Assembly (NCBI RefSeq): GCF_036323735.1
Contig: NC_086029.1
Coordinates: 9,099,816 to 9,163,815, forward strand
Direction of reading: 5' to 3'
Origin: Rattus norvegicus
Taxonomy: Eukaryota > Chordata > Mammalia > Rodentia > Muridae
Length of the DNA: 64,000 nt
The notes under the pieces were generated by a model. The model was given only the letters and a program-made list of their open reading frames with translations, searched no databases and was not told the origin of the DNA. Positions 13,101-25,968 of this stretch are shown one piece after another; the first letter of the stretch is position 1; every line of letters begins with the position of its first letter. The position numbers and the translations under genes were made by a program.

Positions 13101-15065
13101 GGTGAGCCAAATCTGAGAAACATGGTGAATTCGGTTAGTTTCCAATAGGCCGCAGTAGTTATAATGGACTGTACGAGATATTGAAAAATTTTCACGAATG
13201 GAATCAAAATTTCTAGGCGAATTCAGTGAGTTCCCAATGGGACATGCTTGTATGCGTTTGCTTTTCAATATAGAGCAATATATTAGGAAGGGTATCTAAG
13301 TATCATGGGAATTCATTAGGTTCCCAATAGGATTCGCATGTAATATCTTGCTATTCAAGATAGAGCAACGTTTTAACGAACTGAAACACTGTTTCTTTGT
13401 GAATTCAATTAGTTCCCAGTAGCTTGCTCTTGAAATACGTGAACTTTTAAAGAATTATCAAAATTTGGTGAGCCGAATCTGAGTAACATGGTGAAATCGG
13501 TTAGTTCCTAATAGGCCGCCGGAGTAATAAGTGGACTGTTCGGAATATAGAAAAATTTTCACGAATGGAATCAATATTTCTAGGACAATTCAGGGAGTTC
13601 CCAATGGGACATGCTTGTATGAGTTTGATTTTCAATATAGAGCAACATTTTAAGGAACGGAATATAAGTATCATGGTGATTTCAGTAGGTTCCCAATAGG
13701 AATCGCATGTAATAAGCTTGTTATTCAAGATAGAGCAACGTTTTAACGAACTGAAATACTGTTTCTTTGTGAATTCAGTTAGTTCCCAGTAGCCTGCTCT
13801 TGTAATATGTGTACTTTTAAAGATTTATCAAACTTTGGTGATCCGAATTTGAGTAACATGGTGAATTCGGTTAGTTCCCAATGGGCGGCAAAATTAATAA
13901 GTGAACTGTTCGGGATATAGAAAAATTTTAACGAATGGAATCAAAATGTCTAGGTGAATTCAGTGAGTTCCCAATGGGACATGCTAGGATGAGTTTGCTC
14001 TTCAATATAGAGCAAAATTTTAAGGTACGGAATCTAAGTATCATCGTGAATTCTGTAGGTTCCCATTAGGATTCGCATGTAATATACTTGTTATTCAAGA
14101 CTGAGCAACGTTTTAACCAACTGAAACACTGTGTCTTTGTGAATTCAGTTAGTTCCCAGCAGCCTGCTCTTGTAATATGTGTACATTTAAAGATTTATCA
14201 AAATTTGGTGAGCCGAATCTGAGTAACATGGTGAAATCGGCTAATTCCCAATAGGCCGCAGTAGTAATAAGTGGACTTTTCGGGATATAGAAAAATTTTC
14301 ACGAATGGAATCCAAATTTCTAGGAGAATTCAGTGAGTTCCCAATTGGACATGCTTGTATGAGTTTGCTCTTCAATATAGAGCAAAATTTTTAGGAACGT
14401 AATCTAAGTATCATGGTGAATTCAGTAGGTTCCCAATAGGATTCGCATGTAATAAGCTTGTTATTCAAGATAGAGCAACGTTTTAACAAACTGAAATACT
14501 GTATCTTTGTGAATTCATTTACTTCCCAGTAGCCTGCTCTTGTAATATGTGTACTTTTAAAGATTTATCAAAATTCGGTGAGTCGAATCTGACTAACATG
14601 GTGAATTCGGTTAGTTCCCAATGGGCCGCAGTAGTTATAAGTGGACTGTTCGGGATATAGAAAAATTTTCACGAATGGAATCAAAATTTCTAGGCGAATT
14701 CAGTGAGTTTCGAATGGGATATGCTTGTATGAGTTTGCTTTTCAATATAAAGCAACTTTTTAAGGAACGGAATCTAAGTATCATTGTGAATTCAGTAGGT
14801 TCCCAATAGGATTCGCCTGTTATAAACTTGTTATTCAAGATAGAGCAACGTTTTAACAAACTGAAACACTGTTTCTTTGTGAATTCAGTTAGTTCCCAGT
14901 ATCCTGCTCTTGTAATATGTGTACTTTCAAAGATTTATCAAAATATGGTGAGTCAAATCTGAGTAACATGGTGAATTAGGTTAGTTCCCATTAGACCGCA
15001 GTATTAATAAATGGACTGTACGGGATATATAAAAATTTTCACGAATGGAATCAAAATATCTAGGA
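9651..15065 (+). repeat. Diverged monomers with scattered private variants
   Basis: About 14-15 monomers in normal phase but without a long HOR. Single monomers resemble distant ones: 13.06-13.47 kb resembles 16.83-17.24 kb (both with TGTACGAGATAT and TATTAGGAAGGGTATC), and 13.48-13.73 kb resembles 3.52-3.77 kb (CCTAATAGGCCGCCGGAG). No gene or inserted element is seen. Confidence 0.8.
11680..12745 (+). repeat. ~1.06-kb duplicated segment, copy 2
   Basis: Partner of 9100-10165 with about a dozen scattered differences noticed by eye, so it is older than the 3,688-bp duplication. The match stops just before a C subunit that reads CCCAATGGGCAGCAG here and GCCAATAGGCTGCC in the partner. Confidence 0.7.
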
Positions 15066-15148
15066 GAATTCCCAATTGGCCTCAGTTTTCTTAAGTGGAC
15101 TGTTTGGGATATAGAAAAATTGTCACGAATGGAATCAAATTTCTAGGA
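15066..15148 (+). repeat. Extra 83-bp C subunit (phase slip)
   Basis: A normal C subunit ends at about 15065. Its following GAATTC runs directly into CCAATTGGCCTCAG, the box of another C subunit, instead of into CAGTGAGTTCCCAA of D. The second C then continues into a normal D at 15149. The local order is therefore A-B-C-C-D, and the landmark spacing across it is about 83 bp over two monomers. The join lies inside the shared box, as expected for out-of-register exchange between C and D boxes. Confidence 0.85.
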
Positions 15149-18100
15149 GATTTCAGTGATTTCCCAATGGGACATGCTTGTATGAGTTTGCTTCTCAATA
15201 TAGAGCAACATTTTTAGGAACGGAATCTAAGTATCATGGTGAATTCTGTAGGTTCTCAATAGGATTCGCATGTTAAGCTTGTAATTCAAGATAGAGCAAC
15301 GTTTTAACGAACTGAAACACTGTTTCTTAGTGAATTCAGTTTGTGTGCAGTAACCGGCTCTTGTAATATGTGTACTTTTAAAGATTTATCAAAATTAGGT
15401 GAGCCGATTATAAGTAACATGGTGAAATCAATTAGTTCCCAATGTGCCGCAGTAGTAAGTGGACTGTTCAGGATATAGAAAATTTTTCACGAATGGAATC
15501 AAAATTTCTAGGCGATTTCAGTGAGTTCCCAATGGGACATGCTTGTATGAGTTTGATCTTCAATATAGAGCACCATTTTAAGGAACGGAATCTAAGTATC
15601 ATGGTGAATTCAGTAGGTTCCCAATAGGATTCGCATATAATAATCTTGTTATTCAAGATAGTGCAACGTTTTAACGAACTGAAACACTGTGTCTTTGTGA
15701 ATTCAGTTAGTTCCCAGTAGCCTGCTCTTGTAATATGTGTACTTTTAAAGATTTATCAAAATTTGGTGAGCCGAATCTGAGTAACATTGTGAAATCGGTT
15801 AGTTCCCAATAGGCCGCAGTAGTAATAAGTGCACTGTTCGGGATATAGAAAAATTTTCACGAATGGAATCAAAATTTCTAGGCGATTTCAGTGAGTTCCC
15901 AATGGGACATGCTTGTATGAGTTTGCTCTTCAATATACAGCAAAAATTTAAGTAACCGAATGTAAGTATCATGGTGAATTCAGTAGGTTCCCAATAGGAT
16001 TCGCATGTAATAAGCTTGTTATTCAAGATAGAACAACGTTTTAACGAACAAAAACACTGTGTCTTTGTGAATTCACTTAGTTCCCAGTAGCCTGATCTTG
16101 TAATATGTGTACTTTTAATGATTTATCAAAATTTGGTGATCCGAATCTGCGTAACATGGTTAATTCGGTTAGTTCCCATTAGGCTGCAGTATTAATAAAT
16201 GGACTTTTCGGGATATAGAAAAATTTTCTAGAATGGAATCAAAATTTCTAGGCGAATTCAGTGAGTTCCCAATGGGACATGCTTTTATGCGTTTGCTTTT
16301 CAATATAGAACATTTTAAGGAACGGAATCTAAGTATCACGGTGAATTCAGTAGGTTCCCTATAGGATTCGCCTGTTATAAACTTGTTATTCAAGATAGAG
16401 CAACATTTTAACGAACTGAAACACTGTTTCTTTGTGAATTCAGTTAGTTCCCAGTAGCCTGCTCTTGTAATATGTGTACTTTTAAAGATTTATCAAAATT
16501 TGGTGAGCCGAATCTGAGTAACATGGTGAAATCGGTTAGTTCCCAATAGGCCGCAATAGTAATAAGTGCACTGTTCGGGATATAGAAAAATTTTCACGAA
16601 TGGAATCAAAATTTCTAGGCGATTTCAGTGAGTTCCCAATGGGACATGTGTGTATGTGTTTGCTCTCAATATACACATAAATTTAAGGAACGGAATCTAA
16701 GTATCATGGGAATTCAGTAGGTTCCCATTTGGATTCGCAGGTAATAAGCTTGTTATTCAAGATAGAGCAACGTTTTAACGAACTGAAACACTGTTTCTTT
16801 GTGAATTCAGTTAGTTCCCAGTAGACTGCTCTTGTAATATGTGTACTTTTAAAGATTTATCAAAATTTGGTGAGCCAAATCTGAGTAACATGGTGAATTC
16901 GGTTACTTTCCAATAGGCCGCAGTAGTAATAATTGACTGTACGAGATATAGAAAAATTTTCACGAATGGAATCAAAATTTCTAGGCGAATTCAGTGAGTT
17001 CCCAATGGGACATGCTTGTATGAGTTTGCTTTTCAATATAGAGCAATATATTAGGAAGGGTATCTAAGTATCATGGGAATTCAGTAGGTTCCCAATAGGA
17101 TTCGCATGTAATATCTTGCTATTCAAGATAGAGCAACGTTTTAACGAACTGAAACACTGTTTCTTTGTGAATTCAGTTAGTTCCCAGTAGCTTGCTCTTG
17201 AAATACGTGTACTTTTAAAGATTTATAAAAATTTGGTGAGCCGAATCTGAGTAACATGGTGAATTCGGTTAGTTCCCAATAGGCCGCAGTAGTAATAAGT
17301 GGACTGCTCGGGATATAGAAAAATTTTCACGAATGGAATCAAAATTTCTAGGAGATTTCAGTGATTTCCCAATGGGACATGCTTGTATGAGTTTGCTTTT
17401 CAATATAGAGCAACATTTTAAGGAACGGAATTTAAGTATCATGGTGAATTCTGTAGGTTGCCAATAGGATTCGCATGTAATAAGCTTGTTATTCAATATA
17501 GAGCAACGTTTTAACGAACTGAGAACTGTTTATTTGTGAATTCAGTTAGTTCCAAGTAGCAGGCTATTTTAATATGTGTACTTTTAAAGATTTATCAAAA
17601 TTTCGTGAGGCGAATCTCAGTAACATGGTGAATTCGGTTAGTTCCAAAAGGCCGCAGTAGTAATAAGAGGACTGTTCGGGATATAGAAAAATTTTCACGA
17701 ATAGAATCAAAATTTCTAGGCTAATTCAGTGAGTTCCAATTGGGACATGCTTGTATTAGTTTGCTTTTCAATATACAGCAACATTTTAGGGAACGGAATC
17801 TAAGTATCTTGGTGAATTCAGTAGGTTCCCAGTAGAATTCGCATGTAATAAGCTTGTTATTCCAGATAGAGCAACGTTTTAACCAACTGAAACACTGTTA
17901 CTTTGTGAATTCACTTAGTCCCAGTAGCCTGCTCTTGTAATATGTGTACTTTTAAAGATTTATCAAAATTTGATGAGCCGAATCTGAGTAACATGGTGAA
18001 TTCTGTTAGTTCCCAATGGGCCGCAGTAGTAATAAGAGGACTGTTCGGGATATAGAAAAATTTTCACGAATGGAATCAAAATTAATAGGCCAATTCAGTA

Positions 18101-19195
18101 AGTTCCCAAAGGGACATGCTTGTATGAGTTTGCTTTTCAATATAGAGCAACATTTATTGGAACGGAATATAAGTTTCATTGTGATTTCAGTAGGTTCCCA
18201 TTTGGATTCGCAGGTAATAAGCTTGTTATTCTAGATAGAGAAACGTTTTAACGAACTGAAACACTGTGTCTTTGTGAATTCAGTTAGTTCCCAGTAGCCT
18301 GCTCTTGTAATATGTGTACTTTCAAAGACCTATCAAAATATGGTGAGCCGAATCTGAGTAACATGGTGAATTTGGTTAGTTCCCAATAGGCCGCAGTAGT
18401 AATAAGTGGACTGTTCGGGATATAGAAAAATTTTCACGAATGGAATCAAAATTTCTAGGGCATTTCAGTGAGTTCCCAATGGGACATCTTGTATGAGTTT
18501 GCTTTTCAATATAGAGCAACATTTTAAGGAACGGAAACTAAGTATCATTGTTATTTCAGTAGTTCCCATTAGGATACGCATGTAATAAGCTTGTTATTCA
18601 AGATAGAGCTACATTTTAACGAACTGAAACACTGTTTCCTTGTGAATTCAGTTAGTTCCCAGTAGCCTGCTCTTGTAATATGTGTACTTTTAAAGATTTA
18701 TAAAAATTTGATGAGCTGAATCTGAGTAATATGGTGAATTATGTTAGTTTCCAATAGACCGCAGTAGTAATAAGTGAACATTTCGGGATATAGAAAAATT
18801 GCACGAATGGAATCAAAATTTCTAGGCGAATTCAGTGAGCTCCCACTGGGACATGTTTGTATGAGTTTGCTTTCCAATGCAGAGCAACATTTTAAGGAAC
18901 GGAATCTAAGTATCATGGTGAATTCAGTAGGTTCCGAATAGTATTCGCATGTAATAAACTTGTTATTCAAGATAGAGCAATGTTTCAACGAACTGAAACA
19001 CTGTTTCTTTGTGAATTCAGATAGTTCCCAGTAGCCTCGTCTTGTAATATGTGTACACTTAAAGATTTATCAATATTTGGTGAGCCGAATCTGAGTAACA
19101 TGGTGAATTCGGTTAGATCACAATGGGCCGCAGTAGCAATAAGTGGACTTTCGGGATATAGAAAAATTTTCACGAATGGCATCAAAATTTCTAGG
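15149..19195 (+). repeat. HOR of ~4.05 kb (11-mer), copy 1
   Basis: This is repeated at offsets of 4,048-4,050 bp. It begins with a marker pair (15.17-15.66 kb) carrying two small deletions, GCATGTTAAGCTTG in A and GTAGTAAGTGG in C. It ends with the GGGACATCTTG / TCATTGTTATTTCAG monomer and the GAATTATGTTAGTT monomer (18.4-18.99 kb). The 15.79-16.4 kb part matches 23.89-24.45 kb better than the middle copy. Confidence 0.8.
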
Positions 19196-19836
19196 GGAAT
19201 ACAGTGAGTTCCCAATGGGAAATGCTTGTATGAGTTTGCTTCTCAATATAGAGCAACATTTTTAGGAACGGAATCTAAGTATCATGTTGAATTCTGTAGG
19301 TTCCCAATAGGATTCACATGTTAAGCTTGTTATTCAAGATAGAGCAACGTTTTAACGAACTGAAACACTGTTTCTTAGTGAATTCAGTTTGTGCGCAGTA
19401 ACCGGCTCTTGTAATATGTGTACTTTTAAACATATATCAAAATTAGGTGAGCCGATTATAAGTAACATGGTGAAATCAATTAGTTCCCAATGTGCCGCAG
19501 TAGTAAGTGGACTGTTCAGGATATAGAAAATATTTCACGAATGGAATCAAAATTTCTAGGCGATTTCAGTGAGTTCCCAATGGGACATGCTTGTATGAGT
19601 TTGCTCTTCAATATAGAGCAACATTTTAAGGAAAGGAATCTAAGTATCATGGTGAATTCAGTAGGTTCCCAATAGGATTCGCATGTAATAAGCTTGTTAT
19701 TCAAGATAGAGCAACGTTTTAACGAACTGAAACACTATTTCTTTGTGAATTCAGTTAGTTCCCAGTAGTCTGCTCTTGTAATATGTGTACTTTTAAAGAT
19801 TTATCAAAATTTGGTGAGCCGAATCTGAGTAACATG

Positions 19837-20571
19837 GTGAATTCGGTTAGTTCCCAATTGGCCTCAGTTTTCTTAAGTGGACTGTTCGGGATATAGAAAA
19901 ATTTTCACGAATGGAATCAAAATTTCTAGGAGATTTCAGTGATTTCCCAATGGGACATGCTTGTATGAGTTTGCTTTTCAATATAGAGCAACATTTTAAG
20001 GAACGGAATTTAAGTATCATGGTGAATTCTGTAGGTTGCCAATAGGATTCGCATGTAATAAGCTTGTTATTCAATATAGAGCAACGTTTTAACGAACTGA
20101 GAACTGTTTATTTGTGAATTCATTTAGTTCCAAGTAGCAGGCTATTTTAATATGTGTACTTTTAAAGATTTATCAAAATTTCGTGAGCCGAGACTCAGTA
20201 ACATGGTGAATTCGGTTAGTTCCAAAAGGCCGCAGTAGTAATAAGTGGACTGGACGGGATATAGAAAAATTTTCACGAATGGAATCAAAATTTCTAGGCT
20301 AATTCAGTGAGTTCCAATTGGGACATGCTTGTATTAGTGCTTTTCAATATACAGCAACATTTTAAGGAACAGAATCTAAGTATCATGGTGAATTCAGTAG
20401 GTTCCCAATAGGATTCGAATGTAATAAGCTTGTTATTCAAGATAGAGCAACGTTTTACGAACTGAAACACTATTTCTTTGTGAATTCAGTTAGTTCCCAA
20501 TAGCCTGCTCTTGTAATATGTGTACTTTTGAAGATTATTCAAAATTTGGTGAGCCGAATCGGAGTAACATG
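19837..20571 (+). repeat. 735-bp dimer, copy 1
   Basis: The first monomer has CCAATTGGCCTCAGTTTTC, AATTTAAGTATC, TTGCCAATAGG and ACTGAGAACTGTTTATTTG. The second has TTCCAAAAGGCCGCAG, GACTGGACGGG, GATTCGAATG, ACACTATTTC and GAAGATTATTC. The pair repeats immediately. Confidence 0.85.
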
Positions 20572-21306
20572 GTGAAATCGGTTAGTTCCCAATTGGCCTC
20601 AGTTTTCTTAAGTGGACTGTTCGGGATATAGAAAAATTTTCACGAATGGAATCAAAATTTCTAGGAGATATCAGTGATTTCCCAATGGGACATGCTTGTA
20701 TGAGTTTGCTTTTCAATATAGAGCAACATTTTAAGGAACGGAATTTAAGTATCATGGTGAATTCTGTAGGTTGCCAATAGGATTCGCATGTAATGAGCTT
20801 GTTATTCAATATAGAGCAACGTTTTAACGAACTGAGAACTGTTTATTTGTGAATTCATTTAGTTCCAAGTAGCAGGCTATTTTAATATGTGTACTTTTAA
20901 AGATTTATCAAAATTTCGTGAGCCGAGACTCAGTAACATGGTGAATTCGGTTAGTTCCAAAAGGCCGCAGTAGTAATAAGTGGACTGGACGGGATATAGA
21001 AAAATTTTCACGAATGGAATCAAAATTTCTAGGCTAATTCAGTGAGTTCCAATTGGGACATGCTTGTATTAGTGCTTTTCAATATACAGCAAAATTTATA
21101 GGAACGGAATCTAAGTATCATGGTGAATTCAGTGGGTTCCCAATAGGATTCGAATGTAATAAGCTTGTTATTCAAGATAGAGCAACGTTTTACGAACTGA
21201 AACACTATTTCTTTGTGAATTCAGTTAGTTCCCAATAGCCTGCTCTTGTAATATGTGTACTTTTGAAGATTATTCAAAATTTGGTGAGCCGAATCGGAGT
21301 AACATG
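20572..21306 (+). repeat. 735-bp dimer, copy 2
   Basis: Second tandem copy with few differences, for example AAAATTTATAGGAACGG in place of ACATTTTAAGGAACAG in the D subunit of the second monomer. The first monomer type starts again at 21307 before the array returns to the 11-mer. Confidence 0.85.
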
Positions 21307-23245
21307 GTGAAATCGGTTAGTTCCCAATTGGCCTCAGTTTTCTTAAGTGGACTGTTCGGGATATAGAAAAATTTTCACGAATGGAATCAAAATTTCTAGG
21401 AGATTTCAGTGATTTCCCAATGGGACATGCTTGTATGAGTTTGCTTTTCAATATAGAGCATCATTTTAAGGAACGGAATTTAAGTATCATGGTGAATTCT
21501 GTAGGTTGCCAATAGGATTCGCATGTAATAAGCTTGTTATTCAATATAGAGCAACGTTTTAACGAACTGAGAACTGTTTATTTGTGAATTCAGTTAGTTC
21601 CAAGTAGCAGGCTATTTTAATATGTGTACTTTTAAACATTTATCAAAATTTCGTGAGCCGAATCTCAGTAACATGGTGAATTTGGTTAGTTCCAAAAGGC
21701 CGCAGTAGTAATAAGTGGACTGTTCGGGATATAGTAAAATTTTCACGAATAGAATCAAAATTTCTAGGCTAATTCAGTGAGTTCCAATTGGGACATGCTT
21801 GTATTAGTTTGCTTTTCAATATACAGCAACATTTTAAGGAACGGAATCTAAGTATCTTGGTGAATTCAGTAGGTTCCCAAGTAGAATTCGCATGTAATAA
21901 GCTTGTTATTCAAGATAGAGCAACGTTTTAACCAACTGAAACACTGTTTCTTTGTGAATTCAGTTAGTTCCCAGTAGCCTGCTCTTGTAATATGTGTACT
22001 TTTAAAGATTTATCAAAATTTGATGAGCCGAATCTGAGTAACATGGTGAATTCTGTTAGTTCCCAATGGGCCGCAGTAGTAATAAGAGGACTGTTCGGGA
22101 TATAGAAAAATTTTCACGAATGGAATCAAAATTAATAGGCCAATTCAGTGAGTTCCCAAAGGGACATGCTTGTATGAGTTTGCTTTTCAATATAGAGCAA
22201 CATTTATTGGAACGGAATCTAAGTTTCATTGTGATTTCAGTAGGTTCCCATTTGGATTTGCAGGTAATAAGCTTGTTATTCTAGATAGAGAAACGTTTTA
22301 ACGAACTGAAACACTGTGTCTTTGTGAATTCAGTTAGTTCCCAGTAGCCTGCTCTTGTAATATGTGTACTTTCAAAGACCTATCAAAATATGGTGAGCCG
22401 AATCTGAGTAACATGTTGAATTTGGTTAGTTCCCAATAGGCCGCAGTAGTAATAAGTGGACTGTTCGGGATATAGAAAAATTTTCACGAATGGAATCAAA
22501 ATTTCTAGGGCATTTCAGTGAGTTCCCAATGGGACATCTTGTATGAGTTTGCTTTTCAATATAGAGCAACATTTTAAGGAACGGAAACTAAGTATCATTG
22601 TTATTTCAGTAGTTCCCATTAGGATACGCATGTAATAAGCTTGTTATTCAAGATAGAGCTACCTTTTAACGAACTGAAACATTATTTCTTTGTGAATTCA
22701 GTTAGTTCCCAGTAGCCTGCTCTTGTAATATGTGTACTTTTAAAGATTTATCAAAATTTGGTGAGCTGAATCTGAGTAATATGGTGAATTATGTTAGTTC
22801 CCAATAGACCGCAGTAGTAATAAGTGAACATTTCGGGATATAGAAAAATTTTCACGAATGTATCAAAATTTCTAGGCGAATTCAGTGAGCTCCCAATGGG
22901 ACATGTTTGTATGAGTTTGCTTTCCAATACAGAGCAACATTTAAGGAACGGAATCTAAGTATCATGGTGAATTCAGTAGGTTCCGAATAGTATTCGCATG
23001 TAATAAACTTGTTATTCAAGATAGAGCAATGTTTTAACGAACTGAAACACTGTTTCTTTGTGAATTCAGTTAGTTCCCAGTAGCCTCGTCTTGTAATATG
23101 TGTACTTTTAAAGATTTATCAAAATTTGGTGAGCCGAATCTGAGTAACATGGTGAATTCGGTTATATCACAATGGGCCGCAGTAGTAATAAGTGGACTTT
23201 CGGGATATAGAAAAATTTTCACGAATGGCATCAAAATTTCTAGGG

Positions 23246-24472
23246 AAATACAGTGAGTTCCCAATGGGAAATGCTTGTATGAGTTTGCTTCTCAATATAG
23301 AGCAACATTTTAAGGAAAGGAATCTAAGTATCGTGGTGAATTCTGTAGGTTCCCAATAGGATTCGCATGTTAAGCTTGTTATTCAAGATAGAGCAACGTT
23401 TTAACGAACTGAAACACTGTTTCTTAGTGAATTCAGTTTGTGCGCAGTAACCGGCTATTTTAATATGTGTACTTTTAAAGGTTTATCAAAATTAGGTGAG
23501 CCGATTATAAGTAACATGGTGAAATCAATTAGTTCCCAATGTGCCGCAGTAGTAAGTGGACTGTTCAGGATATAGAAAATTTTTCACGAATGGAATCAAA
23601 ATTTCTAGGCGATTTCAGTGAGTTCCCAATGGGACATGCTTGTATGAGTTTGCTCTTCAATATAGAGCACCAATTTAAAGAACGGAATCTAAGTATCATG
23701 GTGAATTCAGTAGGTTCCCAATAGGATTCGCATGTAATAAGCTTGTTATTCAAGATAGAGCAACGTTTTAACGAACTGAAACACTGTGTCTTTGTGAATT
23801 CAGTTAGTTCCCAGTAGCCTGCTCTTGCAATATGTGTACTTTTAAAGATTTATCAAAATTTGGTGAGCCGAATCTGAGTAACATTGTGAAATCGGTTAGT
23901 TCCCAATAGGCCGCAGTAGTAATAAGTGCACTGTTCGGGATATAGAAAAATTTTCACGAATGGAATCAAAATTTCTAGGCGATTTCAGTGAGTTCCCAAT
24001 GGGACATGAGTGTATGAGTTTGCTCTTCAACATGCAGCAAAAATTTAAGGAACGGAATCTAAGTATCATGGTGAATTCAGTAGGTTCCCAATAGGATTCG
24101 CATGTAATAAGCTTGTTATTCAAGATAGAGCAACGTTTTAACGAACTGAAACACTGTGTCTATGTGAATTCACTTAGTTCCCAGTAGCCTGCTCTTGTAA
24201 TATGTGTACTTTTAAAGATTTATCAAAATTTGGTGAGCCGAATCTGCGTAACATGGTTAATTCGGTTAGTTTCCATTAGGCCGCAGAATTAATAAATGGA
24301 CTTTTCGGGATATAGAAAAATTTTCAAGAATGGAATTAAAATTTCTAGGCGAATTCAGTGAGTTCCCAATGGGACATGCTTTTATGTGTTTGCTTTTCAA
24401 TATAGAGCAACATTTTAAGGAACGGAATCTAAGTATCATGGGAATTCAGTAGGTTCCCAATAGGATACGCAT
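23246..24472 (+). repeat. HOR of ~4.05 kb, partial copy 3
   Basis: The marker pair with GCATGTTAAGCTTG and GTAGTAAGTGG recurs at 23.27-23.75 kb. The following monomers match 15.79-16.4 kb at an offset of 8,097 bp (AATAAGTGCACTG and GGTTAATTCGG). The copy then stops at the start of the 4,061-bp HOR. Confidence 0.75.
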
Positions 24473-25953
24473 GTAATAAGCTTGTTATTCAAGATAGAGC
24501 AACGTTTTAACGAACTGAAACACTGTTTCTTTGTGTATTCAGTTAGTTCCCAGGAGCCTGCTCTTGTAATATGTGTACTTTTAAAGATTTATCAAAATTT
24601 GGTGAGCCGAATCTTAGTAACATGGTGAATTTGGTTAGTTCCCAATGGGCCGCAGTAGTTTTAAGTGGACTGTTTGGGATATAGAAAAATTTTCATGAAT
24701 GGAATCAAAATTTCTAGGCGAATTCAGTGAGTTTCGAATGGGACATGCTTGTATGAGTTTGCTTTTCAATATAAAGCAACTGTTTAAGGAACAGAATCTA
24801 AGTATCATGGTGAATTCAGTAGGTTCCCAATAGGATTCGCCTGTTATAAATTTGTTATTCAAGATAGAGCAACATTTTAACGAACTGAAACACTGTTTCT
24901 TTGTGTATTCTGTTAGTTCCCAGTAGCCTGCTCTTGTAATATGGGTACTTTTAAAGATTTATCAAAATTTGGTTAGCCGAATCGGAGTAACATGGTGAAT
25001 TTGGTTAGTTCCTAATGGGCCGCAGTAGTCATAAGTGGACTGTTCGGGATATAGAAAAATTTTCACGAATGGAATCAAAATTTCTAGGCCAATTCAGTGA
25101 GTTCCCAATGGGACATGCATGTATGAGTTTGCTTTCAATATAGAGCAACATTTTAAGGAACGGAATCTAAGTATCATGGTGAATTCAGTAGGTTCCTAAT
25201 AGGATTCGAATGTAATAAGCTTGTTATTCAAGATAGAGCAACGTTTTCACGAACTGAAACACTGTTTCTTTGTGAAGTCAGTTAGTTCCCAGTACCCTGC
25301 TCTTGTAATATCTGTACTTTTGAAGATTATTCAAAATTTGGTGAGCCGAATCGGAGTAACATGGTGAAATCGGATATTCCCAATAGGCTGCAGTAGTAAT
25401 AAGTAAACTTGTTCGGAATATAGAAAAATTTTCACGAATGAAATCAAAATTTCTAGGCGATTTCAGTGAGTTCCCAATGGGACATGCTTGTATGAGTTTG
25501 CTCTTCAATATAGAGCAACATTTTAAGGAAAGGAATCTAAGTATCATGGTGAATTCAGTAGGTTCCCAATAGGATACGCATGTAATAAGCTTGATATTCA
25601 AGATAGAGCAACGTTTTAACGAACTGAAACACTTTGTCTTTGTGAATTCAGTTAGTTTCCAGTAGCCTGCTCTTGTAATATGTGTACTTTCAAAGATTTA
25701 TCAAAATATGGTGAGCCGAATCTGAGTAACATGGTGAATTCGGTTAGTTCCCATTAGACCGCAGTATTAATAAATGGACTGTACGGGATATAGAAAAATT
25801 TTCACGAATGGAATCAAAATATCTAGGCGAATTCAGTGTGTTCCCAATGGGACATGCTTGTTTGAGTTTGCTTTTCAATATAGAGCAACATTTTAAGGAA
25901 CGGAATCTAAGTATCATGGTGAATTCAGTAGGTTCCCAATAGGATTCGCATGT

Positions 25954-25968
25954 AATAAGCTTGTTATT
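25954..25968 (+). repeat. Quasi-palindrome of subunit A, canonical form (example)
   Basis: AATAAGCTTGTTATT has 5-bp inverted arms (AATAA and TTATT) around an imperfect centre containing a HindIII site. It occurs once per monomer. Three different variant forms elsewhere in the window have a longer or perfect dyad at this same position. Confidence 0.75.

Larger units (their letters stand above)
19196..23245 (+). repeat. HOR of ~4.05 kb (11-mer), copy 2
   Basis: It matches copy 1 closely from about 21,397 to 23,245 and at 19,200-19,770. Between these, 19,837-21,306 is replaced by two copies of a 735-bp dimer that copy 1 lacks. Total length is unchanged, so the replacement behaves like conversion of four monomers. 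Confidence 0.8.

Noticed and set aside
15442..15656. Apparent shorter period in this region as a separate satellite family
   Set aside because: Explained by small shared deletions (2 bp in A, 3 bp in C) and the 83-bp extra C subunit; the units still align with the normal monomer.
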